A model generated the notes under the pieces. That model did no database searches. It saw only the letters and a list, made by a program, of their open reading frames with translations, and had not been told where the DNA came from. Shown here in pieces: positions 1 to 12,039 of a stretch of DNA of 64,000 bases. Source of the DNA: Uranotaenia lowii (Eukaryota; Arthropoda; Insecta; Diptera; Culicidae); assembly GCF_029784155.1 (NCBI RefSeq), contig NC_073691.1:140732433-140796432 (forward strand), written 5' to 3'. Position numbers and translations under genes: made by a program. Position 1 is the first letter of the stretch. Each line of letters opens with the position of its first letter.

Positions 1-1478
1 TACCAAATTTCACTTCATTCCGACCGTTCGTTTATACGTGATGGTCTTACAAGGAAATCGCATCCATTTTTATACATAAGATAGGCAAAAAAGGTAATTT
101 TGTATGGGAGCTCCCCTTTTATAAAAAGTGAAATTCTCGAAACTGTTATACAAACTATCTCTAGCCCAAAAAACCCTCGAATACCAAATTTCACTTCATT
201 TTGACCGTCCGTTTATACGTGATGATGTTACAAAGTAATCGCCTCCATTTTTATATATAAGGTAGGCAAAAAAGAAATTTTTTATGGGAGCCCCCCTTCC
301 ATAAAAAGTGAGGTTTTCGATACTATTATACAAACCATCTCTGCCCCGAAAAACCCTCGGATACCAAATTTCACTTCATTTCGATCGTCCGTTTATACGT
401 GATGGTATTACAAAGAAATCGCCTTCATTTTTATATTTAAGAGATAGGCAAAAAAGATAATTTTCTATGGGAGCCTCCCTTTCATAAAAAGTGAAATTCT
501 TGAAACTATTATACAAACCATCTCTGACCCGAAAAACCCTCGGATACCAAATTTCACTGCATTTCGACCGTCCCTTTATTCGTGATGGTCTTACAAGGAA
601 AACGCCTCCATTTTTATACATAAGATAGGCAAAACAGATTTTTTTGTATAAGTCCCCCTTTCATAACAAGTGAGATTCTCAAAACTATTATAAAAACCAT
701 TTCTGACTCGAAAAACCCTCGGATACCAAATTTCACTTTATTCCGACCGTTCCTGAATACGTGATGGTCTTACAAGAAAATCGCCTCCATTTTCATACAT
801 AAGATGGGCAAAAAAGATAATTTTGTATGGGAGCCCCCCTTCCATAAAAAGTGAGTTTCTTAAAACTATTATACAAACCATCTCTTACCCGAAAACCCCT
901 CGGATACCAAATTTCATTTCATTCCGACCGTCCGTTTATACGTGATGATGTTACAAAGAAATCATCCCCATTTTTATATATAAAGTAGGCAAAAAAGATA
1001 ATTTTGTATGGAAGCCTCCCTTCCATAAAAAGTGAGATTCTTGATACTATTATACAAACCATCTCTGACCCGAAAAACCGTCGGATACCAAATTTCACTT
1101 CATTCCGACCGTCCGTTTATACGTGATGATGTTACAAAGAAATCGCCTCCATTTTTATATATAAGAGATAGGCAAAAAAGATAATTTTGTATGGGAGCCC
1201 CCCTTCCATAAAAAGTGAGATTCTCGAAACTATTATACAAACCTTTTCTAGCCCAAAAAACCCTCAGATACCAAATTTCACTTCATTCTTACAAGTAAAT
1301 CACCTTCAATTTTATACGTAAGATAGGCAAAAAAGATAATTTTGTATGGGAGCCCCCCTTCCATAAAAAGTGAGATTCTCGATACTATTACACAAACCAT
1401 CTCTGACCCGAAAAACCCTCGGATACCAAATTTCACTTCATTGCGACCGTCCCTTTATACGTGATGATGTTACAAAGA
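1..1478 (-). repeat. Helitron-family tandem array, ~181-bp unit, about 8 copies
   Basis: Direct reading shows eight successive units of about 176-184 bp, one shortened to about 155 bp, plus a partial ninth. Each begins near ATACCAAATTTCACTTCATT (about 1, 181, 361, 545, 721, 902, 1086, 1268 and 1423). Each continues through CGTGATG, ATAAGATAGGCAAAA, TATGGGAGCCCCCCTTCC and ACAAACCATCTCTGACCC. The reverse complement of this unit makes up the Helitron at 37764-38416, so the array is in minus orientation and is probably the internal array of a larger copy. It runs off the left edge. Short ORFs inside are by-products of the repetition; no transposase is visible. A satellite that has become independent of the Helitron is possible. 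Confidence 0.85.
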
Positions 1479-4400
1479 TCATATTTTGAACCTTTTTGTA
1501 TGGTAGGAGTCCCTTCAAATTTCAATAAAAATTATTACACCAGTAGGTTTTGATAAAAGTGTGGAGGAGGTGAAGGGGAGTTTTGAAGAAATAATCTTTT
1601 TATATCAAAACTTGATATTGTCCAAATTTCGATATGAATATGTTAAAAACCGATCGAGTTGGGTTGTATTATAGTAGTTTTTGTATGGGAGCCTTTTTCC
1701 GTCAGGAGAAAGATGTAAGTTTTTCAAAGTTTTCTCTAAACTTTCCGAGCGATTCCAATACTGTTCCCATTCGAAAATCTAGACCAGCTGTATTCTCTTT
1801 TATCATCAACGGTTTTTGTGCCCGTTGCTTTCGCTCGTCTCGATCCAAGGCTGGCTGTGTTGCGCCTTTCGGTGTTTGGTCAAGATGCTCTGGTTTTTGC
1901 GCCCGGATGCACGCGTTCTAGCTCTAGCTATTCGGCGGGGCCGCAATCCTGGGAATAATCGATGCAAAAAGTAGCTCAACAAGTTGTTTTTCTTATGGTA
2001 ATTATTGCAATCAATCGATGTAAAGAGCGGCACCGACTGAGGAAGATGGGCAGGGAAATGGCATAGCGAAGAGTTAATCGTTGTTGTTTTTTTGCTGCTT
2101 TCTACTGTTGTTTTCGGACCAATCTGGCACCCTAGGCTGAGTACTGAGTGGGGCAAGAAAAGCTGGTCAAAAGACGGAAACTCCCTGGGTACTAATATTT
2201 GTCATTAGTGGAAAATGTTCTGTGGGTAGGTGATGACTGAAATGGTCTATCTCTGAGATCGGTTGGAAGCCGGGTATAACTTTTATAGACAATTAAGCTA
2301 ACATTGCGCGACACGTAAAAGTTGAGCGTTGAGTTCCAGGAATGCTCGGGAATCCGTAGACCCCTGACAAAGCGCGGGTTAATTGAAGGAAAAGATTTGC
2401 TCGCTAAGAATGTTTCCCAACGGGGGAACGAGCGCTCTAATGAGCAAACTTTGTATGGGCAAGGGATGCCCTAGCTGGTCAAACCAGCAAGTTTCAGCTA
2501 AAGTGCATTAGATAATGATGATGATGACGATGGCATTATTGAGGCTGTACCGGCAATAAGCTACGGCCTCTAATGAGGTGCGAGTAGCTGTGGACTTGTG
2601 TAACCTTTGACTTTCGCGAAGTTGTTCTAAGATGGCCTGGGAACCGGGAGATGTGCCATGACCTGGTTATTTACAGTTAGACGTCCCGGGATGCCAATAG
2701 ATCATCGATACATTGTGAAAACATTAAATGATGTGAAAAAATGGCTTACTCTATCAAAAGCGGGCTCCTCGCTGTTAAATGATTTTGACAATTCAAAGTA
2801 CCTGTAATGAAAAGAACGAGAGGAAAAAGTCAGTTTATGTATATTATTCATAGTTTACTTTGCGTCATGGGTGTATGAGTATAAAGTATATACATAGGTA
2901 TGTTGAAAATCCACTATTTAATTGATAACTATCTTTTTCTTAAGAATATTCATCTTTCAAATTGTAACTTAAATTTCCAAGGACTATGTTTAGAGGTGCA
3001 AAAGGCTTCGATTTGTGCCGCCGCTCTTTAACGCTTCATTATCAGCCAGACCGAGACCTACGTGTCTGGGAATAAATCTTCGCCCAACCATATCCTGCTG
3101 CGGGAAATATTCCGCACTAATTCTAACATTCATTTATTATTTTCGTTCCCCTGAGACCAGTCCTACAAACTATTATCATATGTTTTGCACCAAACGCTAG
3201 ACTCGCGAGATTTGCATGGAGATCTCAAGGATTCTTTGCCGTGAATTTTTTCATCTTAAAGCAGCAGCCGCAAGAAGTTTATTTTTTTTATTTCTCAGTA
3301 AAAATCCGCCGGTGGCGCTAGTGATGGACATCATCATCATCATCGCGATCGCCAACACCATCATTCCGAACCCGTCCGAGGAGAATCGAATGTTGATGAC
3401 CAGCAGGAGACCTCACGTACGCAACGCGCACGAAAAACAAATCCGCAAGATCAACAACAACTACACAGAATCCCTCAATCCGGGGTTGAGATGATGCAAA
3501 AAATGAAAACCGGAGGATAAACGACCACTTGTCTTATTTACTGTCAGAGTTAAACGATCTAAGTGATTTACATGGACCGCACCGTGTTGTTGTTTGGGGT
3601 GAAGAGATTTGTTGAGGTAGCACACTTGTTTATGTTTATGTGTTTTTTTTGCATTTCAACCTGACAGACAACACATTTGAACCATTGAATGGATCTTTAA
3701 TTCAATGGAAGCTGGTAGGTTCCAGCTTTGGTTTGAGTTTTAATAAAGGTATGTGGGGACATTCGCCCGAAAGTGCATCCACAAAATCCTGCACTTAGCC
3801 GGATGGGCCACGAGGTTGAAGGTTATCTGACCGAGTTATAAAGACAAATTCACGATTTTTTTTTATTTGCAGTAGGGTTAATTTGCAAACTAGGGATAAA
3901 CTTGTTAATTATAATAACAATGTAATAAAAAAAACCTTCCAATATTTTCATACAAATTGTTTAGAATTTATTGAAATTCAAGCAAATTTCAGAAAGAATT
4001 CATAACTCATTTTCTCACATTATATCACTTTTTTTTTTTTTTTATCAATAAACTTACTGAAATTGGTTTCATTATAATCTTCGTGTAAAGTTACGATGGC
4101 TAACATTTTGTTTTCGGGAATTGACATCACGTTATAGGTCATGTAATTTTAGTATTTATTTTTCATTATTTGCAGCTTGAAACTTTGTACCGTTATAAAT
4201 ATGTGTAGCTATTTTGTCTTGAATGTGTAGTCAATCCTACGAATAGAGTCAACAAGTAGCCAAAGATGCGTGTATTATTTTTAGTGTGTAAGCTGTCAAT
4301 CGAAAACACATGGGTAAACATAAACAAAGATCGAACAAAACAACATCATTCATCGATTTCGCAGTTGTAGTTGGTTTCGCGCACTTCGTTACATACAGGT

Positions 4401-4604
4401 TGTGACCTATGAAGCACCGGATTATTCCGCACCGGCTGAAGACCCAAGCAGTTAGCATGTGGCCAACAAACCCAGCTGCAGACAGTCGGAGGTGCTTCGG
4501 ACAGCTGATGTGCGCCCATGAAGCCGTGTTGCCAGTTCCTGTGATAGCGTCCCGACGCAAAAGCTGTGATATTCCTGTGCCGAATCAACTGTGATATGGA
4601 CAGG
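1479..4604. other. No recognisable gene; mixed unique sequence
   Basis: After the array the sequence becomes moderately GC-rich (about 1.8-3.6 kb), then AT-rich (3.85-4.25 kb). I see no splice-framed coding series, RNA gene or element terminus here, apart from the low-complexity open segment at 3302-3517 listed separately. Short ORFs at 1634-2156 and 3015-3200 have no recognisable motif. Confidence 0.5.
3302..3517 (+). other. Low-complexity open segment, possible exon
   Basis: The frame containing GAT-GGA-CAT-CAT-CAT reads a His run followed by Arg/Gln/Asp-rich protein (motifs HHHHHRDRQHHH and NPQDQQQ) for about 72 codons, to a TAA at 3518-3520. A strong acceptor-like pyrimidine tract ending TTTATTTCTCAG lies just upstream, but the next three bases in this frame are TAA. 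An exon starting exactly there would therefore need another frame. The overlapping frame from 3216 is also open and gives a poly-Ile protein. No donor or initiator fits well. His/Gln-rich runs occur in insect regulatory proteins, but a trinucleotide-rich non-coding stretch would look the same. Confidence 0.15.
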
Positions 4605-4690
4605 GTTGCCAACATTTTTTTTTTTTCAAAAATCAGGGAACTGGTGAAATAAAAATCAGGCAAAATCAGGCTACGATAAAGTAACGGAAA
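4605..4690. repeat. Short GTTGCCAAC-type repeat fragment
   Basis: CAGGGTTGCCAAC, a T-run and repeated AAAATCAGG motifs interrupt the transposase relic. The GTTGCCA terminus resembles the CCGG-rich and GTTGCC-ended repeats found elsewhere in the window (for example 26571-27227). It probably inserted after the transposase died. Confidence 0.35.
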
Positions 4691-4694
4691 TTTT

Positions 4695-6305
4695 GCTAAA
4701 CGTGATGACTTTTTTTTGGTCATCGCTCTAGAGATGAAAATCTTAGTCTTCTTCCCACAACTACAGATCCCTTTCCAAATCATCAACTTACGTGCAAATT
4801 TATCTGCGAAAACAAACTTGAATCTACCCGCAACATTCCCTTTACGCTTCGCTAGGAAAAATTTGTAACCGGGTATTTGTCCAAAATCCATTTTATTATT
4901 TATTATTATTATTTCTTTATTTCATTCTTGCAACGTAAGATTACAATCTTTTTAATTGTTACAATGTGGTTGTTTTCTTGTATTTTTTATAACTAATAAC
5001 ATCGTTCCTAATTTGTTACGTTTTAAATGCCGTTCTACTCCATGAATTCCTCTAGCAAACACCTTTTGAACTCTGATTTGTTTTGAATTGTTTTTAAATT
5101 GAGAGGAAGATTATTCCAACTAACAATACCTCTAACGAAAAAGGATTTACCGTAGTAAGTCGAACTATGCGGAGGGATAACAATATTACCAGTTCGAGAA
5201 CTCCTTAATGGGATTAGTAAAGTTTTCAAATAAAGTGGTTTTCCTGTTTTTAAAATCCTATGCATTATCACACATGAGCGATATTTCTGAAATTCGACAA
5301 ATTGAAAACGTATCTTACGCAGGAATTAGGAGCAATGCGCATTCTGTTTACGGATCTTTCTAAAGCATTAGAATAAAGAAAATCTCCATAAATGAACAAG
5401 GGGAAAACATAAGACTTGAAAAGTTTAAGTTTAGTAGAAACGTCCAGGTGATTTGTCGTAAGGTTTAATCTTTTGAGTGCACCATAGATTTTACAGCATT
5501 GAGCATTGATCTGACGGTTCCAAGAAAGATCCCGATCGAAAATGACTCCGAGGTTTTCAGCGTGGTCAACAAATTGAATAATAGTGTCGTTGAGAACTAA
5601 TGGAGGAAAAACTGGCGAGGATATGTACCTACTACCGAAACAAAGAGCTTTGGTTTTGGAGGGGTTTATAGGTAAAAGTTTAACATCGGACCATACTTTT
5701 ATTTTATCAAGCTCTTGATTTATTTTGGAACAAAACTCGTTCAAATTTGGAACATTTTTCTCAACAGAACAGATGGAAGATCGTTTATAAAAAGCGAGAA
5801 AAATAGTGGTCCTAAAATCGATCCTTGAGGTACACCTGATTCAATGGAAGTAAACTCAGAAAAATAACGTAAGATTTGTCGTTCATCAAAATGCATCCGT
5901 TGTACTTGGTCAACACTTTCTCGTACAACTTCCTTGCCCTGGTTTTGGCAACCAGGTTTTGTTTCAGCGTCCTGTTGGGGTGTTTGCTTGCATGATACGA
6001 CCGCAAGCCTTCTCGCAAACACATTCGTCGAGCTGTACTGTGGTTCGTCTTGAACTTTTTCGCCAAATCACGCAAGGAGATTCCAGGATTATTGTGAACT
6101 GATCGAATTACCTTTGCTCGCAGCTTCCGGTACTTTTACGCCTGGTTTGTTTTGCTCGATCCACCGTAAGGGTCTCCCGGTAACGTTGCAGCACCGAATT
6201 TACAGTCGATTGCCGAATTTTTCGAATCGTGATGAAATTTTCACCACTAAGTAAACAAACCATTCGTATCAAAACACTGTCAATAGATTCGCGATGTGAC
6301 AACTA
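4695..6305 (-). pseudogene. ITmD37E mariner-like transposase relic, split by a retrotransposon
   Basis: Read on the minus strand, 6302-6108 gives the N-terminal helix-turn-helix region (motifs IRKIRQSTVNSVLQRYRET). 6125-5868 gives the second DNA-binding part and the block before the first catalytic Asp (NNPGISLRDLAKKF, LTKYNGCILMNDKSYV). 4891-4695 gives the following block (PGYKFFLAKRKGNVAG, ICSCGKKTKIF). The same blocks occur in the same order in the fuller copy at 31710-32751. Segments lie in different frames, and the second Asp and Glu of the triad are missing. The break between SYV and PGYKFF is filled by a non-LTR fragment (4892-5866). It cannot encode an active transposase. Confidence 0.85.
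4892..5866 (-). mobile_element. 5'-truncated non-LTR retrotransposon (LINE) fragment
   Basis: The minus strand encodes reverse transcriptase motif SGVPQGSILGPLFF (about 5830-5790), then INDLPS. A later frame gives LLPINPSKTKALCFGS and LGVIFDRDLSW, typical of the thumb and C-terminal region of Jockey/I/CR1-type LINEs. The end carries SWNNLPLNLKT and SEFKRCL (5271-5035). Its 3' end is a TAA-rich tail (complement of 4892-4916) abutting transposase sequence, as expected for target-primed insertion. The region that should hold the catalytic YADD box is missing: the frame passes from INDLPS to a stop and resumes in the thumb. It is a dead, 5'-truncated copy inserted in the ITmD37E relic. Confidence 0.85.
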
Positions 6306-6356
6306 GGGGCGCTGCAGTAAATGAAAAGGTGCGACCAGATTCTATGTGAAACAGAC

Positions 6357-6724
6357 TTTATTCGGATCGTAAAACTTTTATCCAGAATCACTAGGCTCTA
6401 AACGGTGGGAACATGTTTCTGCGGATATTGTAGGAGAAATGGCCAGCCGCAGAACTGCCGTTGGAAGTATTTAGGCACCGTTTCAGAGCCAACTTGGACG
6501 AGACCAACATTGTTTAATGTGACCAATCTAACGTCACGTTCGCCTACAAAGTAACACAAATCGCCCATCCGAAGAAGAATACGGTCCTCGTTTGCTGAAT
6601 AGAACAATCTGTCCAAACAAGTACTGCCCACTTTACTGCTAATGGGGCGACCTTTTCTCCTTTCGCTGCTGCTCAATAACCATAATTGAACAATGAGCGT
6701 TTCTCTCATATCAAAACACACCAC
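6357..6724 (-). CDS. Possible 3'-terminal exon of unknown protein (108 codons)
   Basis: A minus-strand frame is open from 6724 to a TAG at 6398-6400. It contains a well-mixed sequence with motifs such as KVGSTCLDRLFYSAN, RMGDLCYFVGERDVRLV and FCGWPFLLQYPQK. An AATAAA polyadenylation hexamer follows about 35 bases after the stop (complement of 6357-6362). Composition is less biased than in most spurious ORFs here. I recognise no family. A weak acceptor-like TTATTGAGCAG lies inside the frame. It could be the last exon of a host gene or the tail of a transposon protein. It borders the ITmD37E relic, so the second is quite possible. Confidence 0.25.
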
Positions 6725-9099
6725 ATGCCACCGTCACTCTCCTGGACACCCATTCTGGATGGTGGTGGGTACATCATACTTAAATAACAACCAACATCAG
6801 CAGCACACAATGACAATCACTTACGTGCCCCATTCATCATATCTGCGCTCATCCCACGATCGACGACGAGGGTTGACGTCTTGGAGCAGGGAGCCTTCGG
6901 AAGTGGAAGATCCTCACCCGCCAAGAGTGTTTCGCAACACAACAAACCGTAATACCTCTCTGCTCTCCTGCTTACTCCTTACTCCAACCGGAGAGTTGAC
7001 TTATGAAGTGCGCCGGGTTGCTCGTTTGCTGTCATCCGAAGTTATGGAAGGCTTAACCTTAAAAGAGATGTAGCGCCCGGGACCGAATGATCCCTAACGT
7101 CGGGCAGGCAGGAGGCGCGTCTCGTCATCTTGAGCGGCAGGCACATCCGCGCGAGCGAGGATCCGCGAAAAGCCGTGGGTGGATGGCGGCAGCGGTGACG
7201 GCCTATGCGGAAGTTATTTTATCTTTTATTGTTGCTCGATCTTCGCGTCGTTCGTCAGCAGGCATCTTAGCTCGGCTCAGATGGAAATCAGCTAGAGATG
7301 GCAAATCATCCCAGAGCGTCTCCTCTCAAATGGTGGATATAAATTTGCCATTTCTCCCGGTGCCGCAAAAAGCGGTGGCCTCACAATAATGCTGAAGGTC
7401 TGGGTCACCCGTCGTCGTAATTCGTCATCGTTTCGCCCCTCGCCGTTTTCTTTGTTTTGTTATGTTTGACTGAGCTTGTGACGTTGCCGTGAGTCATGAA
7501 GATCATCAAGAAGACGACGGATGCAGACGACGACGAGCCGAACGAAAGAGTTGACGTCTTTAGGAGTGAGTGCCGCCTCAAGAGATCGGTGAAGGCCAGG
7601 GTCGCTGCCGGCAAACGAGAAAGAGAGAGAGAGAGAACGCGCGCCCAGGAATGCGGCACGTCCTTTATTATCGTCATTATTTCACAAAATAAATTGTAAT
7701 GTAATATGTTTTGATAACATTATGCAACAATAAGCGGGCTGCCGTTGCGCTGCTCGTTTAGCTCGGAAAGGGTTGGTACATCTTCGCGCGCACCGTGGCA
7801 CAGGAGAAAATGGGAATGTGGTTTGAGAAATGAGGTGAGCTATAATCAACGAGCGTTTTCTGTGGGGGAAGTGTGCCTGCAAATTGAATGAACCGACCGA
7901 CACCGTTAGTATAACGACCATTGAAATATGTACATGTTAAAATGGCGACTTTAACAGTGAATGGTCCAGGGACAATCGATTATGATTAGAAAATGCGCGG
8001 GCTAGCATACTGTCCTGCAACGATGTGGAGAGGATAAAGTTGTCATGCAACACAATGTGGCTGTAAATGAGCCATGATGTCCGGTGAATCCATGCAAAAT
8101 TGGCGCAGACAAACCATAAACATACATATGTTTGTCGAAGCCTGGAGTGAATTGAAGGCATAATACATAAAATTTGTTCAGCATTCAGAAGTGTTCCACC
8201 TTTCGATGATGTTATTTGATTTACGAACAGAGGGACCATCTCATACAACACGTAAAAACAAGGAAATCGGAAAATTTTTGCTTTGGAAGATATTAAAATA
8301 AATCACATGTTACAACACAGAATTGATAACTTCCGGGTAGTCGTACAGAGAAGAAGGCTTCTGTTTTTAAAGTTCTTTCTTTTACTGTGTACTGACCAGA
8401 AAAAATGGTCTTCTATAAAAACCGACACCCGTGTTTTCATTACACTGTGGAACATTTTTGAGGTCATTCGGTGGACAAATACACTCTTCGCTAGTTTTGG
8501 GGTTCACACGAAAACAAATGAACCCTCCAAAGGATTTCTTTCCGATCGCATCAAAAAGTTGGTTTTTGATTCTTTTGAAGTTTTACACAAAAATCTGAAA
8601 TTTTCTGATGTTTTGAAAATAAAATATTTGTTGTTTGGTTTAAAGATCGCACACCCTACGTGATTTGTCTTCACTGTTTTTTGAGCATTGTTGTAGATAA
8701 AGATAACCACACTCAAAGAAGAGGTTGAAAACTTTCAATGCCGATCAGACTAACTATGAGCCAAAAATGCGTTGAAATGTGCATTGCGCCAAAGTTGGCT
8801 TTCCGTCACTGGCATAAAGACTCGTGCTCTCGGGTAAAATGATGCAGGACCACTATATATTACAAACATTCAAGGGAAACAAGATAAACATTTTTTTGGG
8901 ATTTTCATCCTTTTGCATCCCAAAAAAGGCGTAAGGAAAACGTATTTCTTATAAAAATTTCACATCATGGATCCGCCTGTAGGCTTTTTATTTACATGCG
9001 GATGTTATGCGAACAAAGACTGCTGCTTTCCACTACGCGATTTCTGCCAGTGATCATTTTGATCACCGAAACTTGACTAAATCACAAAATTCAAGACAG
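6725..9099. other. No recognisable gene; unique sequence with a GA microsatellite
   Basis: 6.7-7.95 kb is relatively GC-rich with several overlapping ORFs on both strands, none with a known motif. A short (GA)n run lies at about 7617-7640. 7.95-9.1 kb is AT-richer. The complementary ORFs at 8283-8716 have no recognisable protein features. 8.9-9.1 kb may hold the unrecognised 5' part of the LINE that follows. Confidence 0.45.
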
Positions 9100-11307
9100 T
9101 GAGCTGTCATCGAACTATAACATTTATCGTTGTGACCGTAACTCTGAGATGAGCAACGCTCAGCGAGGAGGTGGTGTTTTGATTGCTGTGAAACGAGAAC
9201 AATCCCTGTTGCCCTGCAAAACTGTAAACATCTGGAGCAACTTGTAGTAAAAGTGAAGATCGGCATGAGCTGGCTTTAACTATGCTAATGACCACCGCGC
9301 TGGACTCAGTAATCGTTTTTGGGGATTATAATCTTCCTCGTCTACAATGGACCTACGTTCAAGATCTAAATAGTTATTTAGCAACGAACGCTTCATCTGA
9401 AGCTGAAATTGTATTGACTGAAACACTATTTCCCGCTGGTTTATACCAGATCTGCAGCATAAAAAACAACAATAAGCGTTTCTTAGACACCTTGCATTTG
9501 TGACCGATCCCGCCATCGTGTCAATCTTCGAATCACCCGTTACAATAATTCCTGTAGACCACCATCATAAACCGTATATCTTATGCATCGAAGTTGGTCA
9601 AGAACTGAGCCCCTTAGAAGAGCCCATAGGAGAACTTGATTTTGATGTCAAGAGATATAACTTCGATCTCTTTGCGGCTGCCCTCAACTCAACAAACTGG
9701 GAATTTCTAGATGCAGCAAGCGATGTGGAGTTCGCCATTGAATTTTTCTATTTTAAGATGTACTCTGTTTTCAAACTAAATGTAACCCTGAAGCGCCAGC
9801 AGCGAATCAAATCAACGAAACATACCTGGTGGAATGCCGACCTTAGAAGATTATGTAATCAGCTATGAAAGGCCCGAAAACGTTTTAATCGGTATCGTTC
9901 TGAAAACTGTAGATGTCACATGAGACTCCTGGAACGTGAATTTAAAAATCTGAACAACGTGCATTACCGCCAACTCATCTTGAGTCTCCAGCGAAACCTC
10001 AAAAATGATCCCTCATCATTTTGGAAGCATTTTAACAACAGGAAGCGAAACATTAATGGTGACACTGCTAGTAGTCCAACCGAATCGGCTAATATGTTGG
10101 CAGACTTTTTTCGAAGTGTGTATGCCAAGACAATAACTACCTAGACTCTTAGCCTTCCTATGACATTAATTTGCCCTTACCGCGCTTCTCTGAACAAGAT
10201 GTTTACAAAAAGTTGTCCGCTGTTGACCCAGCTAAAGGTTCAGGTCCTGACTGCATACCGCCATCGATTTAAAAATATATTTCGGTGCTGGCCCGATTTC
10301 CAGTGTTCTAAATCGGTCACCTTTCAAACCTTTCATATCCGAATCACAACATGGCTTTGTGAAGAAGAGGTCGACTGTTAGCAACTTAATGTGCTACGTA
10401 AGCTCAATCAGCAATAGCCTAGAAAAGGTTGTCGAGTGGACTCGATTTATATCGATTTTGCAAAAGCTTTCGACCGAGTCCCGCGCGATTTACTTATCAG
10501 AAAGTTGGACCGACTTGGTTTTCCAACTTGGTCGCTCGAGTGGATTAAGTCGTATCTCACAAATTGATATGCGAAAATAAATAGATCGCGATCTGGTATA
10601 TTCGAAACACCGTCAGGAATACCCGAAGGAAGCCACTTCGGACCGCTTCTTTTCATTACATTTGTAAATGATCTATGTGAAACACTCCACTCTAACAAGC
10701 TCCTCTATGCTGACGATCTGAAGCTTTTAAGGAGGATTCAAGGTCAGGGCCGTAGGAAGAACCGACTCATGGGGGGGGGGGGGTTTTGGTGACAGATTTT
10801 TACCTATGATTTTTTGCCCAACAATGCACGAATATAAAAAATTAAAACAATTTATATTTGTTACTAAGTGCTCATATATAGTTTTCGTATTAAATCGTTA
10901 CTTTAGAAAAGTGGTACTTTGCCTAAAGGGTGGGCTAAATTTTTTATTTCAACCTTTAGAAAAAAAAACTGGAATTTTCTTTCATCGACGGTTGAAATTT
11001 TTGAATCTGTTCAAGAGTATGCTAGATAAAAGTTTTTTGATTTGAACATAAAATAAGTTCTTTTTATGGCAGCCTTCAATTTCTTAAAAAAAACTTATTC
11101 TAAGGTCAAATCTAACAAGCCCAATCCTCCAACCTCGTTTGCAAATTCCAAGATTCTAACCTTTAATAAAAATAAATAAAATCTTTCAAAAAAACAAAAG
11201 TAGACAAAACATTTTTATGATCAAATTTGATTGATACAAACTTGAACTAAATTTATGATTGAAGTTTGAAATTTGGCTTTAAAAAAATGCAATATTGATT
11301 ATGTTAA

Positions 11308-12039
11308 GGGGGGGTAGGGTCTAACGGGTATAAAAAAAACACCATTTTCACGATTTTTTTCTAGAGCTATCGTTCAAACAAATGTATTCAATTTTTTTGC
11401 ATTATACAAAGCATTGTTGAAAGATCATTTAGTAATTTTTTCGTAGAAAAATATTGAAAAATGAGCCGGTGACGGAGCATTTTCGAGGATGCCTTTTAGA
11501 AAACAGGATTTGCGGTGGACACTGTATCTCAGCACAGAATCATCTGAAGTCAAAAAATCAGAGCAAAATATTTTTAATAGATGTTTTTCTAGACCCCAAC
11601 GTTTTTATTTAACTTAAAAATATTTTTATGAAATTTTTGTGGCTGTTTGAAGTAAAAACTACGATTTTTCACTTAAAAATCCGCCATTTTTCACCTCTAA
11701 AATCTCCCCAAAGTAAAAAAAAATCAAAAAATAAAAACGTTGGGGTCTGGTATTTTATATGTAGAAAATATGTTCCAAATTTGAAAAGAATCGGATAAGT
11801 AGTTTTCAAATGACGATGTCCACGGACTTTAAAAACGTGCTTTCGAGAAAACCGCGTTTGAAGTTTCTGCTCTTGCTTTCTTGTAGTATTAGATAGGAGG
11901 AGATAAAGGCCTATAACTTCTACAGTTTTGCTTCAATTGACTTGAAAATTTGACACAACATTCTTGAAATGTTTAGCAATAAGAAAATAAAAAAATAAAA
12001 AAATCAATTTTTTGAAAATGTTAGACCCTACCCCCCCCC
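11308..12039. mobile_element. TTAA-flanked MITE (piggyBac-like)
   Basis: The left end is TTAA followed by GGGGGGGTAGGGTCTAAC; the right end is the inverted GTTAGACCCTACC and C-run followed by TTAA. TTAA target duplications (11304-11307 and 12040-12043) with inverted termini indicate a piggyBac-type MITE of about 732 bp. There is no coding capacity. It carries an internal inverted repeat at 11590-11752. It lies inside the hAT-like element, so it is younger than that insertion or moved with it. Confidence 0.75.
11590..11752. repeat. Internal inverted repeat, 18-19-bp arms
   Basis: AGACCCCAACGTTTTTAT on the left and its complement ATAAAAACGTTGGGGTCT on the right enclose about 125 bp. The arms could form a stem inside the MITE, and may mark an older, smaller insertion captured by it. 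Confidence 0.6.

Noticed and set aside
1..1478. Centromeric satellite
   Set aside because: The unit is found inside a complete Helitron in the same window, so a transposon origin explains it. Nothing here points to a centromere.
4346..4891. 181-codon minus-strand ORF as a single gene
   Set aside because: Only its first 60 or so residues match the ITmD37E transposase. The rest reads through a repeat fragment and unrelated DNA.
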